5,840 nucleotides of DNA. Origin: an uncultured Bacilli bacterium (lineage in GTDB: Bacteria > Bacillota_I > Bacilli_A > ML615J-28 > CAG-698). Location of the stretch: contig CANQJU010000077.1 in NCBI GenBank assembly GCA_947624315.1, positions 1 through 5,840 of the forward strand, in the 5' to 3' direction. The stretch's first letter is position 1. Every line of letters starts with the position of its first letter. The position numbers were made by a program, and so were the translations under genes. This document shows, piece by piece, positions 5,427-5,840 of this stretch. The notes beneath the pieces are model-generated. The model made no database searches. It had not been told where the DNA came from and worked only from the letters and a program-made list of their open reading frames with translations.

Positions 5427-5840
5427 GATAGTAAAAGTGGGTAATCTCTATTTAGGTGGAAATTACCCTATTTTAATTCAGAGTATGACTAATATAAAAA
5501 CTGATAAAGTCGATGAAGTCATAGATCAAATTAAAAGATTAGAAAAAATTGGTTGTCAAATTATTAGAGTTTCTGTGCTCGATGAAAGTGATGCTTTAGC
5601 AATAAAAACTATTAAAGAAAATATATCTATACCAATTGTTGCTGATATTCATTTTGATTATCGTTTAGCACTTTTAGCTATAGATAGTGGAGTTGATAAA
5701 CTTCGCATAAATCCTGGTAACATTGGTTCAATTGAAAATGTTAAAAAGATTGTTCAAAAAGCACAAGAAAAAAATATTCCAATTAGAATTGGAATTAATA
5801 GTGGATCACTTGAAAAAGATATTTTGGAAAAGTATCAGTA
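5392..5840 (+). CDS. ispG: 4-hydroxy-3-methylbut-2-enyl diphosphate synthase (GcpE), N-terminal part
   Basis: The first 149 codons of ispG, cut by the window end. IspG is the cytoplasmic [4Fe-4S] enzyme that reductively converts MEcPP to HMBPP, the penultimate step of the MEP isoprenoid pathway. The TIM-barrel half is clear: 'YPILIQSMTNIKTDKVDEV' (25-43), 'LEKIGCQIIRVSVLDESDA' (50-68), 'PIVADIHFDYRLAL' (81-94), 'DKLRINPGNIG' (102-112) and 'IPIRIGINSGSLEKD' (129-143), all strongly conserved in the family. The C-terminal domain with the cluster-binding cysteines is outside the window. The start ATG lies inside the preceding HTH gene, with AAAAGG (5376-5381) 10 nt upstream, so translation is probably coupled. 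It implies that this organism makes isoprenoids by the MEP route. Confidence 0.97.
   Translation, partial: MKNQILPKRKSKIVKVGNLYLGGNYPILIQSMTNIKTDKVDEVIDQIKRLEKIGCQIIRVSVLDESDALAIKTIKENISIPIVADIHFDYRLALLAIDSGVDKLRINPGNIGSIENVKKIVQKAQEKNIPIRIGINSGSLEKDILEKYQ

Noticed and set aside
1..5840. CRISPR array, tRNA, rRNA, riboswitch or phage genes
   Set aside because: No regularly spaced repeats, no tRNA-like cloverleaf or rRNA sequence noticed, leaders are too short for riboswitches, and all genes are accounted for by ordinary families.

Overview
This is a very A+T-rich, gene-dense bacterial chromosome segment from a low-GC Bacillota. A Bacilli/Erysipelotrichia-like or related small-genome lineage is my guess; the window alone cannot fix it. 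The grounds are the composition, strong AGGAGG-type ribosome binding sites, sigma-A-like promoters (TATAAT, TTGNNN, 17-bp spacing) and the gene families present: DUF421, a TIGR04086-like membrane protein, RarA, SpoIIIE/FtsK-type 4TM protein, zinc-ribbon L33 and IspG. All seven stop codons seen are TAA. The five tryptophans I located (one in the DUF421 protein, one in RarA, three in the FtsK-like protein) are all TGG, so the standard bacterial code fits.

Layout. Positions 1-273 (+) hold the C-terminal end of a multi-pass membrane protein, possibly a polysaccharide/lipid flippase. Its last 30 bp overlap the tail of a convergent DUF421 (YetF-like) membrane protein gene (244-972, -). A 60-bp divergent gap leads to a small four-helix TIGR04086-like membrane protein (1033-1428, +). 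The terminator hairpin of that gene holds the stop codon in its loop, and its 3' arm overlaps the -35 box of the next gene, rarA (1485-2717, +). A bidirectional terminator separates rarA from a convergent FtsK/SpoIIIE-like gene (2752-4491, -). Upstream of that lies rpmG (4576-4731, -), which has its own promoter and terminator. A 170-bp divergent regulatory region with an imperfect palindrome follows. Then comes a small double helix-turn-helix protein resembling the DNA-binding half of a transposase (4956-5426, +), overlapping by 35 bp the start of ispG (5392 to window end, +).

The most interesting item is the FtsK/SpoIIIE-like protein. It keeps the four-helix membrane anchor and can be aligned by eye through the whole motor core, but every ATPase motif is replaced: Walker A GATGSGKS-type reads GAVNSGIR, Walker B IDE reads INH, and the ATQRP-type segment reads IARND. 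It also stops before the DNA-recognising gamma domain. It looks like a membrane-bound pseudo-translocase kept as an intact open frame. The second is the transposase-like HTH protein with its own strong extended -10 promoter, tied by overlap to the isoprenoid gene ispG. The remaining genes are ordinary housekeeping or membrane genes.
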